A stretch of DNA of 64,000 nucleotides from an uncultured Dehalococcoidia bacterium (GCA_951813255.1 OX638353.1:2725501-2789500), one strand, 5' to 3'. Positions 16,610-25,993 are shown, numbered from the stretch's first letter. The notes: generated by a model not told the origin, from the letters alone. Numbers and translations are program-made.

Positions 16610-17629
16610 CTACTCGGCGCCCAGCTGCTGGCTCAGACTCACCAGATCTTTGAGGGTCTTGGCGGCTCTGCCGGAATCGATGGCCTCTTCCGCGATGGGC
16701 ACCCCATCAGCTAGGCTGTCCACCATTCCGCCCACCAGCAGTACGCCAGCAGCGTTCAGCAGTACTACCTGTCGCAGCGGTCCCCGCTCTCCATCCAGCA
16801 GGCGACGCAGTATGGCCGCACTCTCCTCCGGGCCACCTCCCGGTATCTCGTCCGTGGTGACCCTGGCGAGTCCAACGTCTTCCGGCGTGACTGTCCCGGC
16901 ATTCACCTGCCCGCCCTTGACCTCCCACACACGGGTGGCTGACCCCAGGGTAAGCTCATCCATCCCGTCCTCCCCGTGCACCACCATGGCATGGGTCGAG
17001 CCCAGGATGTTCAGCACTTGCGCCATGCGCTCACCCCAAGCAGGGTCGGGGACTCCGAGCAAATGGCCTCCTGCCCCAGCAGGATTGGTGAGAGGCCCCA
17101 TGACGTTGAATACGGTTCGTATGCCCAGTTCGCGCCGCACGGGCGCCGCATAACGCATTGCAGGGTGGAAGGTGGGGGCGAACATGAATCCGATGCCCAC
17201 TTCCTCTATGCACTGCTTGACGCCTTCAGGCCCGAGGTCGATCTTGACGCCTGCCGCTTCCAGTACATCGGCGCTGCCACAGATCCCGGACGCGGCCCGG
17301 CCTCCGTGCTTGGCCATTTTGACACCAGCGCCAGCGCCTACGATGGCAGCGGCCGTCGAGATGTTGAACGTCCCCTTGGCGTCCCCTCCGGTCCCGGCCG
17401 TGTCCACTGTCAGCCCGTCCACCTCTACGTGCAGGGCCTTCTCCCGCATGATGGTGGCCATACCTGCCATCTCCTCGGCAGTCTCCCCCTTCACTCGCAG
17501 TGCGGTGACGAATGACCCTATCTGTGCTGGAGTGGCCTCCCCGTCCATCACCTCGCGCATTACTGCGCTGGCTTCGTCCAGCGTGAGGGATTTGCCCGCT
17601 ACCAAGGCCTCGATCGCTTCTCGGATCAC
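16610..17629 (-). CDS. trpD: anthranilate phosphoribosyltransferase
   Basis: The 339-residue enzyme has the glycine-rich PRPP site DTAGTGGDAKGTFNISTAAA (near residue 80), VKMAKHGGRAASGICGSADVLEA, and GPLTNPAGAGGHLLGV. It joins anthranilate and PRPP. It heads the trpDCFB group and lies three bases after the PNPOx-like gene, so that gene may share the transcript. trpE and trpG are not in the window. Confidence 0.96.
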   Translation of the reverse strand: MIREAIEALVAGKSLTLDEASAVMREVMDGEATPAQIGSFVTALRVKGETAEEMAGMATIMREKALHVEVDGLTVDTAGTGGDAKGTFNISTAAAIVGAGAGVKMAKHGGRAASGICGSADVLEAAGVKIDLGPEGVKQCIEEVGIGFMFAPTFHPAMRYAAPVRRELGIRTVFNVMGPLTNPAGAGGHLLGVPDPAWGERMAQVLNILGSTHAMVVHGEDGMDELTLGSATRVWEVKGGQVNAGTVTPEDVGLARVTTDEIPGGGPEESAAILRRLLDGERGPLRQVVLLNAAGVLLVGGMVDSLADGVPIAEEAIDSGRAAKTLKDLVSLSQQLGAE

Positions 17630-17632
17630 GGT

Positions 17633-18106
17633 CTAACCCGTCCAGATGAAGCGCTCAGGAATGATGCGGAGGACCACCAGTTCTTCGTCAGCTAGGGAGT
17701 CGGCCCACTCTTCACCCTCCTCTTCGCCCAAATAGCGTATCGAGAGACGGCGGTGCAACTCCTGTGCCAGATCGTTGTCCGGCACAATCTCGGCACGACC
17801 GCGGACGGTCAGTGAACGTATATTGCGCGTGGTGTCCGTGATGCACAGGGCTACTTGAGGGTTGTTTTCAATATTGCGCACCTTTACGGCGGCTGCATCA
17901 GTGGCGGTGGTGAAAATGGCCCCATCGTAGTCATACCAGACCGGCAGCGCCTGCGGGCCGCCACTGGGGTAGACCGTAGCCAGTATGGCGAGATAGTTAC
18001 GCTGCACGAAGTCACGCAGCCTCTGTCCTCCCGAACTGGCTGACTCGCCAGCGCTTGACCTCACTGTCGCCAAGGGTAAAACCTCGTAGTATGAATACTG
18101 GCCCAT
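17633..18106 (-). CDS. PNPOx-like split-barrel flavin/F420 protein
   Basis: The 157-residue protein has the pyridoxamine-phosphate-oxidase fold pattern: FVQRNYLAILATVYPSGGPQALPVWYDYDG, then VKVRNIENNPQVALCI, and RSLTVRGRAEIVPD. This family binds FMN, F420 or heme; the type cannot be decided here. It ends in a short segment reading VVLRIIPERFIWTG, seen in F420-type members. It lies directly upstream of trpD on the same strand. A role in tryptophan synthesis is not suggested by the fold. Confidence 0.82.
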   Translation of the reverse strand: MGQYSYYEVLPLATVRSSAGESASSGGQRLRDFVQRNYLAILATVYPSGGPQALPVWYDYDGAIFTTATDAAAVKVRNIENNPQVALCITDTTRNIRSLTVRGRAEIVPDNDLAQELHRRLSIRYLGEEEGEEWADSLADEELVVLRIIPERFIWTG

Positions 18107-18216
18107 GATAATGCGTCAACAAGGTGGAACGCTAGCGGTAGCCTGTTCGAAGGACGCGGGCAAGTTATGAGCGCGCCAACACCCATAGCGCAAACTGGCT
18201 ACAATCCACTTCAGGG

Positions 18217-19065
18217 ATGGACCTGAGGAGGCGACGGTTGGGCACCCTGTACGTAATCGCCACTCCCATAGGAAACCTGGAAGACATCACCCTTCGCGCC
18301 CTGCGTGTGTTGAAGGAGGTCGAGTTGGTGGCCGCCGAGGACACCCGCACCGCCCGCAGGCTGCTGAACCACTACGGCTTGAAAGCCCGTCTGGTCAGCT
18401 TCTTTGAGGCCAATAAGATGGCGCGACTGCCCTCTCTGATCGAGGCCTTGCAGCAGGCCGACCTCGCCCTCTTGTCCGAAGCGGGTACACCCGTCATCTC
18501 CGACCCAGGCCGTGAACTGGTGGCGCTGGCCGCGGACCGTGGCTTCTCTGTAGTTGTCCTGCCCGGGGCGTCGGCAGTCACCACCGCACTGGCGGTCTCC
18601 GGCTTCGAGGCCAACTCATTCCTGTTCTTGGGTTTCCTGCCGAGACGGGCTGCCGACAGGCGGAAAAAGCTGGCAGTGGTTGCTGCCACCCACGAAACAC
18701 TGGTCATCTTCGAGGCGCCACACCGGGTGAAGGCATGCCTTCAGGACATGCTGGAAGCATTTGGGGACCGGCCCATTGCTGTGTGCCGCGAACTCACCAA
18801 AATGTACGAAGAGGTCTTCCGGGGCACTGTGTCAGAGGCCCTCGACCACTTTCAGCAACCGCGAGGAGAGTTCACCTTAGTGTTGCAAGGTGCGCCAGTC
18901 GGTCCGGTCCAATCCGACCCCGATGAAGCCGCCAAGGAACTGCGCCGCCTCAAGGATGCCGGGATCAAGGCCAGGGAAGCGGTAGCAACCGTCTCCCAAA
19001 AGTGGGGCCTGTCGCGAAGGCAAGCCTACAGTCTGTGGCTTTCTCTAGGCGATGGGCCAGCCTAG
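18217..19065 (+). CDS. rsmI: 16S rRNA (cytidine(1402)-2'-O)-methyltransferase RsmI
   Basis: The 282-residue protein starts RRRLGTLYVIATPIGNLEDITLRALRVL, the hallmark of RsmI. AEDTRTARRLLNHYGL and LLSEAGTPVISDPGRELV follow, with SAVTTALAVSGF and FLGFLPRR. It methylates C1402 in the 16S rRNA decoding centre using SAM. The stop overlaps the end of the convergent luciferase-like gene by four bases. Confidence 0.95.
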   Translation: MDLRRRRLGTLYVIATPIGNLEDITLRALRVLKEVELVAAEDTRTARRLLNHYGLKARLVSFFEANKMARLPSLIEALQQADLALLSEAGTPVISDPGRELVALAADRGFSVVVLPGASAVTTALAVSGFEANSFLFLGFLPRRAADRRKKLAVVAATHETLVIFEAPHRVKACLQDMLEAFGDRPIAVCRELTKMYEEVFRGTVSEALDHFQQPRGEFTLVLQGAPVGPVQSDPDEAAKELRRLKDAGIKAREAVATVSQKWGLSRRQAYSLWLSLGDGPA

Positions 19066-20132
19066 GAGAGGGCCGGGACCACCTTCTCCCCGAAGAGCCG
19101 GATGGATTTCTCCACCTGCTCGGTGGGGATTTCGGCGAAGCGGTGGCGCCCGCAGAAAACGTCAAACCCGATCTTGGCGTGTTGCTCTTGCAGCCGCCGT
19201 GCCACCGTCTCGGGACTGCCCACATGTGCTAGACCATGCTCGAGCCAAAAATCGATGCCGGTGGTCATACCTTGGAATACCCGCACAAGCTCTTGGTCTG
19301 TGGGTGTGCCCTCGGTGCCCCGGTAGCCGATTCGGGTATTCTGGACCCGTTCGATACCGTAGGAGTAGGCCTTCACGATATGCGGCGCCGCTTCCTCAAT
19401 GGCCTGCTCGTCGGTCTCGGCGACATGGATGGCCCTGGTAAGGAAGGTACGAGGCATCTCGGTCTTGTGGCCATGCTCCTGCCAGCAACGACGCCAGTAG
19501 TCGAACTTTTCTGCAATCACCGGATCGATATCTAGGTTCTGGGATACGTCATAGTTGTGCTTGGCCGCGTACTCGAACGACGTAGGGCTGTGGCACCCGA
19601 ACCAGATGGGCGGTCGTGGCTTCTGGTAGGGCTTGGGCACCGGGATGGCCTCATCGAACTTCCAATACTTCCCCTCGTGCGTGACAGTCTCTTGGGTCCA
19701 TGCCTGCTCGATGACGTTCAAGGCCTCTTCCGACATGGCCCGACGCTGTTCGAAGGGAATGTTCCAGCGTACGAATTCGTGCTCCAATACTCCCAAACCA
19801 GCCCCGAACTCCAGCCGTCCTCGGGAAAGCTGGTCAAGAGTAGCGGCGTCTTGCGCTAAACGAATGGGATTGTAGAAGGGCAACTGGAAAATCATCGCCC
19901 CGAAACGGATGGTCTTGGTCTGTTGTGCCAAGGCTGACAGATATACCGCAGGCGATGTGCATTGACCGATATTGTTGCCTTGATGCTCAATGATGAAGTG
20001 GTACTTGAGGCCCACCTCCTCAGCCAGCTTTACCTCTCGCATGTGCTGATCATAGGCATCCACTGCCTCAGGAACGTTGGCAATCACATTCCACTGGAAA
20101 AGGTCGTATGTGCCGAAATCTGCCATTGCCAT
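19062..20132 (-). CDS. luciferase-like (LLM class) flavin-dependent monooxygenase
   Basis: The 356-residue TIM-barrel protein has features of the bacterial luciferase family: AEEVGLKYHFIIEHQ, SALAQQTKTIRFGAMIFQLPFYNPIRLAQDAATLDQLSRGRLEFGAGLG and FDEAIPVPKPYQKPRPPIWFG. These use reduced FMN or F420 to oxidise organic compounds. The ATG follows GGGGGTGA. It is a solitary gene, so the substrate is unknown. Confidence 0.9.
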   Translation of the reverse strand: MAMADFGTYDLFQWNVIANVPEAVDAYDQHMREVKLAEEVGLKYHFIIEHQGNNIGQCTSPAVYLSALAQQTKTIRFGAMIFQLPFYNPIRLAQDAATLDQLSRGRLEFGAGLGVLEHEFVRWNIPFEQRRAMSEEALNVIEQAWTQETVTHEGKYWKFDEAIPVPKPYQKPRPPIWFGCHSPTSFEYAAKHNYDVSQNLDIDPVIAEKFDYWRRCWQEHGHKTEMPRTFLTRAIHVAETDEQAIEEAAPHIVKAYSYGIERVQNTRIGYRGTEGTPTDQELVRVFQGMTTGIDFWLEHGLAHVGSPETVARRLQEQHAKIGFDVFCGRHRFAEIPTEQVEKSIRLFGEKVVPALS

Positions 20133-20245
20133 GGATTCACCCCCCTATGGAAATGCGGTGTGACATGGATATGGATATAGATTGGGAATAATGGCCCGTG
20201 GGTTGCAGGCGGAGCAGAAGCGCTCCAGTGCCTGGCACCACCGAA

Positions 20246-20761
20246 CTAGCCCGGAGACTCGAAGGCCAGCGTGGCGTAGCGCATCCAGATGCCACCGCGG
20301 GGCTCGGCCAGCGGACCATTCCCAACGAGGCAGGCAATGACGTGCTTGTCGCCAGCGGTTGCAGACCCACTGACCTCCACCCGCTGTGGGGCGTTGATCC
20401 CGACGACTACGCCGGTAGTGCGGTCTATATCGCCATTGACCCAGACCTCACCGTAGTTGTCCACGTTGGTCTCGAACCAGACACGCATGCCAGACAGATC
20501 GATGCCGTCGATTTCCGCTGGCACTTCCACGGCGATGCGGTACCAAGCGAACGTGAAACCTGTTGAGATGCTGTGACGGATGTTGTCCCATACATCCCAA
20601 CCGGAGTCGTCGTAATCAGGCAGCCTTGCTGCGCTGCCCGCCAATTGAGCAACGAGCCCTTCGTTGCCCTCTCCTGGCACCAGTCCGGGGGCCATTCGCC
20701 ACTGGCCGTTGACCTTGGCACGATCTTCGGCGTTGTTTAAATCTAGTGCTACTCTGGGCAT
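20246..20761 (-). CDS. galactose-binding-fold (sugar-binding jelly-roll) domain protein
   Basis: The 171-residue protein resembles the N-terminal jelly-roll of family 2 glycosidases: LPDYDDSGWDVWDNI, FAWYRIAVEVPAEID, MRVWFETNVDNYGEVWVNGDIDR and HVIACLVGNGPLAEP. No catalytic domain is joined to it and no signal peptide is seen. It could bind a carbohydrate or be an uncharacterised stand-alone module. Its start follows GGCAGGT. It stands alone between the luciferase-like gene and the SprT-like gene. Confidence 0.65.
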   Translation of the reverse strand: MPRVALDLNNAEDRAKVNGQWRMAPGLVPGEGNEGLVAQLAGSAARLPDYDDSGWDVWDNIRHSISTGFTFAWYRIAVEVPAEIDGIDLSGMRVWFETNVDNYGEVWVNGDIDRTTGVVVGINAPQRVEVSGSATAGDKHVIACLVGNGPLAEPRGGIWMRYATLAFESPG

Positions 20762-20878
20762 ACAGTACCTGCCTTGTCGTTATGGATTCGACGCGGATGG
20801 TGATTCGGATAGATAGTTGGAATGCATTATACACTGGAAGAAAGCCATGGAAGCTGGTCTTCAGCTAAAGCACTTCAG

Positions 20879-21415
20879 CTAGAGCAATGGTGGGATATAG
20901 CCTTTCGGGAGCCACCACTTGGTGGATGGGGGTATATCTGCCTCCGTAGGCTCCACGTAGGCGTATGAGAACTGGCCCAGAGGCGTTTCACACTTGAGGC
21001 AGAACCACCCAGCCTCCAAGCGCAGTCGATTGACCTTGCGAATAACGAGGTCTGTGCATTTGGGACAAGTGTACGTATGCAGAGGGACTAGCGCAGGATA
21101 GGCTGGTGCGCATCTCTCGGGCGTTGCCCTCACAGCCCTCGCCCATTCCTTCCAGCCTTCCCCGTGTCCCTTTCTCAACCCCGCCATCACGTGGGCGAAC
21201 TCGTGGCGCAGCGTATCCTGCATCTCGTCGTATGAGAGATAGGCGGATAATCGAATAAGGAAGCGACGGCTGCCCCGATTCTGCTGCGTCTGCCCAAGAG
21301 TCCTCTTCAGCGAGGGAGTGACCTCAAGGTCAATACGCTTCTTGCAGCCGTGATCGGAAACCAGTTGCTTCAGTACAGACCGGGCCTCTTCGTAGGTGAA
21401 TGCCACCGCCTTCAT
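20879..21415 (-). CDS. SprT-like zinc metallopeptidase-domain protein
   Basis: The 178-residue protein has the zinc site HEFAHVMAG and the following GHGEGWKEWA, whose His is the likely third ligand as in SprT/Spartan domains. A C-terminal zinc ribbon is seen (CPKCTDLV and CLKCETPLG). Spartan-type domains cleave DNA-crosslinked proteins; bacterial SprT roles are not settled. It precedes serS on the same strand, 40 bases from its end, so it may be the last gene of a serS-lysS-greA transcript. Confidence 0.85.
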   Translation of the reverse strand: MKAVAFTYEEARSVLKQLVSDHGCKKRIDLEVTPSLKRTLGQTQQNRGSRRFLIRLSAYLSYDEMQDTLRHEFAHVMAGLRKGHGEGWKEWARAVRATPERCAPAYPALVPLHTYTCPKCTDLVIRKVNRLRLEAGWFCLKCETPLGQFSYAYVEPTEADIPPSTKWWLPKGYIPPLL

Positions 21416-21455
21416 CCCACCTCACCCGCGACCGGGAATAACCGCTGCGATGCCC

Positions 21456-22718
21456 CTACCCTCCGGTGATGACATCCATCCGCATGTAGGGGCGGAGCAC
21501 CTCCGGGACCGAGATCGACCCATCGCCCTGCTGGTAGCTCTCCAGGATGGCGATAATCAGGCGCGGCAGGGCGAGCCCAGATCCGTTGAGTGTATGGGCG
21601 AAGATAGGCCTCCCGCCTCCTTCGGGCCTGCAACGCACGTTGGCCCGCCTGGCTTGGAAGTCCACACAGTTTGAGCAGGAACTGACCTCCAGCCACTCCT
21701 GTGAGCCAGCGCCCCATAGTTCAATGTCGTAGGACTTGGCCGACGCGAACCCCAACTCTCCAGTACACAGTTGCAGCACTCGGTAATGCAGGCCTAACTG
21801 TCGGCACAGGTTCTCGGCATCCTCGCGCAGTGACTCCAGTTCGTCGTTAGAGCGTTCCGGAGCAACAAACTTATACATCTCCACCTTGTCGAACTGGTGC
21901 ACTCGCTTGATACCCCGCGTATCGCGCCCAGCCGCCGCCTTCTCGCGACGAAAACAGGGTGTGTAAGCAGCATAGTAGAGGGGCAGCGATTCGTACGGCA
22001 GCACTTCGTCGGCATGCAGGCTGGTGAGAGGGACCTCAGCCGTCGGCACCAGCCAAAGGTCGTCTTCTTCGTCGTGGTATAGATTGTCGCCGAATTTAGG
22101 CAGGTTGCCCGAAGCCAGCATCGTGGACTGCTTCACCAAGGCTGGCAGGTGCATCTCGCGGTACCCACGCTCCGTGTGCACATCCAGCATCCAGCTGATG
22201 AGCGCCCGTTCCAAGCGCGCGCCAGCCCCGTTCAGCGTGAAGAAGCGCGAGCCAGACAGCTTGACCCCGCGCTGGAAATCGATGATGCCAAGGTTTTCGC
22301 CGAGGTCCCAGTGGGCCGCCGGCTCGAAATCGAAGCTTGGAGGCTCGCCCCAAGTGCTGATAACGATGTTGTCTTCTTCCCCTGCTCCCAAGGGCACATC
22401 AGGCAACGCCAAATTGGGGAGCGCAAGCAACTGCTCCTCCAGTGACCCCTCCAGGTCTTTGACCATCTGCTCTAGGTCACGAATCCGGTCGCCGACTTGC
22501 CTCATCTCCTCGATCAATTCCGGCGGTCTCTCAGAGGACCGCCCAAGCTCCCGGCTAACCGAGTTGCGCCTCCCGCGCAACTCATCTCCCTCGTGTATCA
22601 GTTGACGTCTCTGCTCGTCCAACTCCAGTAACCTGCCCATGGGGGCCTCTTCCCCCCTGTCGCGGAGGGCTTGGAGCACCATGTCAGGCTGTTGACGAAT
22701 GAGTTCAATGGATAGCAT
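21456..22718 (-). CDS. serS: seryl-tRNA synthetase
   Basis: The 420-residue class II synthetase has the N-terminal coiled-coil tRNA arm (residues about 1-100, many Arg, Glu and Leu). Motif 2 is FRREKAAAGRDTRGIKRVHQF and motif 3 is NGSGLALPRLIIAILESYQ. The serine site is in LEVSSCSNCVDFQARR. It also makes the Ser-tRNA used to begin selenocysteine synthesis in organisms with SelC, which matters for the TGA gene at 3577-4176. It follows lysS closely. Confidence 0.97.
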   Translation of the reverse strand: MLSIELIRQQPDMVLQALRDRGEEAPMGRLLELDEQRRQLIHEGDELRGRRNSVSRELGRSSERPPELIEEMRQVGDRIRDLEQMVKDLEGSLEEQLLALPNLALPDVPLGAGEEDNIVISTWGEPPSFDFEPAAHWDLGENLGIIDFQRGVKLSGSRFFTLNGAGARLERALISWMLDVHTERGYREMHLPALVKQSTMLASGNLPKFGDNLYHDEEDDLWLVPTAEVPLTSLHADEVLPYESLPLYYAAYTPCFRREKAAAGRDTRGIKRVHQFDKVEMYKFVAPERSNDELESLREDAENLCRQLGLHYRVLQLCTGELGFASAKSYDIELWGAGSQEWLEVSSCSNCVDFQARRANVRCRPEGGGRPIFAHTLNGSGLALPRLIIAILESYQQGDGSISVPEVLRPYMRMDVITGG

Positions 22719-22750
22719 CTGCTGTTACCTCAGAAGGGCCAAGGGCGGCC

Positions 22751-24235
22751 CTACTCCCTGATGCGCATTTGGGGGAAAAGCAGGACATCACGTATGGTCT
22801 GCTGGCCGGTCAGAATCATGACAAGGCGGTCAATGCCCATGCCCAAGCCGCCGGTGGGAGGCATGCCGTGCTCCATACTGATGAGGAAATCGTGATCGGT
22901 CCGCTCGACCTCCTCGTCGCGGTACTCCAGCCTCTGACGCTCTTGCTCCTCAAACCGCTCTCGCTGTATGTCGGGGTCGTTGAGCTCCGAATAAGAGTTC
23001 GCCACTTCCATGCCACCGATGAAGCCCTCAAATCGCTCTACGTACCCCGGCATGTCGGGCTTGCCCTTGGCAAGAGGCGACATCTCTTCAGGGTAGTCCA
23101 GCAAGAAGGTTGGCTGTATCAGATGTGGCTCGACGAAGGTCGACAGCGCCTTATCGATAAGACGCCCCCTGCTCTCACTACCCTCGCTGCGCACCCCAAG
23201 CTGCCTCAAGCGGGCAGCCATGCTCTCCCCTGTGGGATGCTCTTCAATATCAATACCACTGCGTGCGGCCAACTCCTCACGCAGTGAGAGGCGACGCCAA
23301 GGTGGGGCCAAGCTGATTTCGTTCTCGCCAACAGTGATGGACGTGCTCCCCAACACCTCCATGGCCACCTGCGCCATCATCTCTTCCACCATGCTCATTA
23401 CATGGTTGTAATCTGCGTAAGCTTCGTAACTCTCGAGCAGAGTGAACTCAGGATTATGGTCTTGGTCCAACCCCTCGTTGCGGAAGACGCGGCCCAACTC
23501 GTACACCTTGTCAAACCCGCCCACGATCAAACGCTTCAGGTACAGTTCAGTGGCAATCCGCAGGTAGAATTCTTGATCCAAGGCATTATGATGTGTGACG
23601 AAGGGACGTGCCATGGCCCCCGCTGCCACCGGCACCAGCACTGGCGTGTCCACCTCCACGAAACCCTGCCCGTCCAAAAACCGCCGGATGCCCGATATGA
23701 TGCGACTCCGCATCAGAAAGACATCCATCACCTCCGGGTCGGAGATGAGGTCCAGGTACCGCTGCCGGTACCTTTGCTCCACATCCCGCAGGCCGTGGTA
23801 CTTCTCCGGCAGGGGCCTGAGTGCCTTGCTTAGCGGCACAAACTCAGCAACCTCCACCGTAATCTCTCCGGTTTTGGTGCGGAACAGAGGCCCGCGTACC
23901 CCGATGAAGTCCCCCAAGTCCAGTGCCCGGCTGACTTGGAAGAACTCGCCCAACAGGTCACGGCGCAGGTGGGCCTGCACTTTCCCGGTGCCGTCCCGCA
24001 CATCCAGAAAGGCGGCCCGGCCCATGGAACGCAGCGACACGATTCGCCCAGCCACAGAAACAGGCTCAGTACGGCCCTCGTAGCTAGCGTCCTTTTCCTG
24101 CTCTTGGAAGTAAGAGACCGCCTCAGCGGCTGTGTGGCTCCGGTGATAACGGGGCGGGTAGGGGTCGATTCCCAACTCCCTGAGACGCTCCAGCTTTTCC
24201 CGCCGTGCTTGCAGGAGGGAGTCCCCTCTAACCAT
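22751..24235 (-). CDS. lysS: lysyl-tRNA synthetase (class II)
   Basis: This 494-residue enzyme has an N-terminal OB-fold anticodon domain (VSVAGRIVSLRSMGRAAFLDVRD). Motif 2 is YELGRVFRNEGLDQDHNPEFTLLE and motif 3 is GLGMGIDRLVMIL near the C-terminus. It charges tRNA-Lys. It lies between greA and serS, 18 bases after greA, and all three read the same way. Confidence 0.97.
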   Translation of the reverse strand: MVRGDSLLQARREKLERLRELGIDPYPPRYHRSHTAAEAVSYFQEQEKDASYEGRTEPVSVAGRIVSLRSMGRAAFLDVRDGTGKVQAHLRRDLLGEFFQVSRALDLGDFIGVRGPLFRTKTGEITVEVAEFVPLSKALRPLPEKYHGLRDVEQRYRQRYLDLISDPEVMDVFLMRSRIISGIRRFLDGQGFVEVDTPVLVPVAAGAMARPFVTHHNALDQEFYLRIATELYLKRLIVGGFDKVYELGRVFRNEGLDQDHNPEFTLLESYEAYADYNHVMSMVEEMMAQVAMEVLGSTSITVGENEISLAPPWRRLSLREELAARSGIDIEEHPTGESMAARLRQLGVRSEGSESRGRLIDKALSTFVEPHLIQPTFLLDYPEEMSPLAKGKPDMPGYVERFEGFIGGMEVANSYSELNDPDIQRERFEEQERQRLEYRDEEVERTDHDFLISMEHGMPPTGGLGMGIDRLVMILTGQQTIRDVLLFPQMRIRE

Positions 24236-24253
24236 GGGAAACTGCCCCCGTCC

Positions 24254-24718
24254 TCAGGATATGCTCACTACTTTCAATTGGATCTGCCCTGCGGGTGCCG
24301 ACACATCAGCCACATCCCCAGGACGCTTTCCCAACAGGGCCTTGCCGATGGGAGATACGTAGGAGATGCTGCCTTGTGATGGGTCGGCCTCGGCGCTGCC
24401 GATAAGCTTGTACTGCCTCTTTCGACCTTTGTCGTCTTCCACTTCCACTGTGGAGCCGATGCGCACCACGTCGGAAGACGCTTCTTCATCGATTAGGCGG
24501 GCGTTGGTGATAAGGGTGTCGAGGGTGAGGATGCGGCCTTCGATGTAGGCTTGGTCGTTCTTCGCCTCTTCATACTCCGCGTTGTCTACCGTGCCACCCA
24601 TCTCCTTGGCTCGCTGGATGCGCTCCGCCACCCCATGCCGCCGCACTGTGAAAAGGTGGTCACGCTCCTCCTTCAGCCGTTCCAGGCCCTCTTTCGTGAG
24701 GTAGGTAGGCTGGGCCAT
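24254..24718 (-). CDS. greA: transcription elongation factor GreA
   Basis: The protein of about 154 residues has an N-terminal coiled coil (LTKEGLERLKEERDHLF to NARLIDE), with the tip segment DNAEYEEAKNDQ carrying the acidic residues that reach the RNA polymerase active site. A C-terminal FKBP-like domain with ISYVSPIGKALLGKRPGDV follows. Three ATGs lie in a row; the last, at 24718, gives the best spacing from AGGGGG. It is first of the greA-lysS-serS group. Confidence 0.95.
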   Translation of the reverse strand: MAQPTYLTKEGLERLKEERDHLFTVRRHGVAERIQRAKEMGGTVDNAEYEEAKNDQAYIEGRILTLDTLITNARLIDEEASSDVVRIGSTVEVEDDKGRKRQYKLIGSAEADPSQGSISYVSPIGKALLGKRPGDVADVSAPAGQIQLKVVSIS

Positions 24719-24788
24719 CATCATCCCCCTGCATAACAAGAAAAAGACCGCTTCCTCGCCAAGTTCTACGAGGTCGGTCAGAGCCACT

Positions 24789-24818
24789 ATTATACTCCGC
24801 CCTGCTACATTTTGTAAA
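24789..24818 (-). promoter_or_regulatory. sigma-70-type promoter for greA-lysS-serS
   Basis: On the minus strand a TTTACA -35 box (24818-24813) and a TATAAT -10 box (24794-24789) are separated by 18 bases. The -10 is a full consensus match. Transcription would start near 24782, about 64 bases before the greA ATG. Confidence 0.7.
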
Positions 24819-24870
24819 GTAGAATTCCACACGCTTCCGGCCATTTTTGTGCCCCCGCAAGGGACAACGG

Positions 24871-24899
24871 TTGACAGATACAACTCCTGTTAGTATGGT
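24871..24899 (+). promoter_or_regulatory. sigma-70-type promoter for the glycine betaine ABC genes
   Basis: A consensus TTGACA (24871-24876), a 17-base spacer and TATGGT (24894-24899) precede the ABC ATPase gene. In the leader, CGAGG and CCTCG (24922-24942) form a small hairpin around a T-rich loop just before the start codon. Confidence 0.7.
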
Positions 24900-24955
24900 G
24901 AACCAGACCCATTACCGTACTTCGAGGTTTCTTTTTGCCTCGTGGGGGGTGTTCA

Positions 24956-25993
24956 ATGGAGAACGCTAACGGCTGTATTACAGTCAACAACCTCTGGAAA
25001 GTCTTCGGACAAGACCCCGGCAGGATCATCGCTCCCGAGTGGCAGGACAGGTCGCGTAGCGAGGTCCAAGAGGAAACTGGCTGCGTGGTCGCCCTCAAGG
25101 ATGTCAATTTCTCCGTGCCCGAAGGCGAAATATTCGTGGTCATGGGCCTGTCTGGCAGCGGCAAGTCCACTCTCATTCGGTGCCTCATCCGCCTCATCGA
25201 ACCCACCCAAGGCGAAATCTACATCGATGACGAGGATGTCCTAGCCTGCAACGATAGCCAGCTCACGGAGCTTCGTCGTACCAAGGTTGCCATGGTTTTC
25301 CAACGCTTCGGCCTCTTCCCCCACCGCACCGTCATGGACAACACCGTCTGGGGGATGGAGCTTCGTGGAAGCGGCCGGGACGAGCGTGAGGAGACGGCCC
25401 AGCGGGTCCTCGACATGGTGGGTCTCCAAGGTTGGGAAAGGAACTACCCCCGCGAACTCAGCGGCGGTATGCAGCAGCGGGTCGGCTTGGCCCGGGCCTT
25501 GGCCGTCGACCCCGATATACTCCTCCTCGACGAGCCCTTCAGCGCCCTCGACCCTCTCATTCGTCGCACCATGCAGGACGAGCTTCTCAAGCTGCAATCG
25601 GACCTCCACAAGACCATGGTCTTCATCACCCACGACCTGAACGAGGCCCTGAAGATCGGCAACCAGATCGTCATCATGCGCGACGGCGAGATTGTGCAGT
25701 CGGGCACTCCGGAACAGATTGTCATGGAGCCCAGCGACGACTACGTCACCGAGTTCGTTCGGGACGTTCGCAAGGAGTCGGTCCTCAAGGCGAGAAACGT
25801 CATGAAAGAGCATGTAACTAACGGCACCAATGGCGTCGATGGCGAAGGCCCCTCTTGCGGTACCGAGACCCTATTGGAAGAACTCATACCTATGCTTATG
25901 GAACACCAGAAGCCCATTCAAGTGCTTGACCACCAGGATGAGCTGGTGGGGGAGGTGCATCGCGACGATGTGATTCTGGCTATGGCCCATTAG
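24956..25993 (+). CDS. glycine betaine/proline-type ABC transporter ATP-binding protein
   Basis: This 345-residue ATPase is of the ProV/OpuAA type. The Walker A is GLSGSGKST, the signature LSGGMQQRVGLARAL, and the Walker B is LLLDEPFSALDPL. QRFGLFPHRTV carries the Q-loop. After residue about 270 a C-terminal domain resembles a CBS half (QKPIQVLDHQDELVGEVHRDDV), which in this family can sense ionic strength. The ATG at 24956 is preferred over an earlier TTG. The SBP gene follows by 55 bases; the permease is on the opposite strand at 28239. Confidence 0.9.
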   Translation: MENANGCITVNNLWKVFGQDPGRIIAPEWQDRSRSEVQEETGCVVALKDVNFSVPEGEIFVVMGLSGSGKSTLIRCLIRLIEPTQGEIYIDDEDVLACNDSQLTELRRTKVAMVFQRFGLFPHRTVMDNTVWGMELRGSGRDEREETAQRVLDMVGLQGWERNYPRELSGGMQQRVGLARALAVDPDILLLDEPFSALDPLIRRTMQDELLKLQSDLHKTMVFITHDLNEALKIGNQIVIMRDGEIVQSGTPEQIVMEPSDDYVTEFVRDVRKESVLKARNVMKEHVTNGTNGVDGEGPSCGTETLLEELIPMLMEHQKPIQVLDHQDELVGEVHRDDVILAMAH

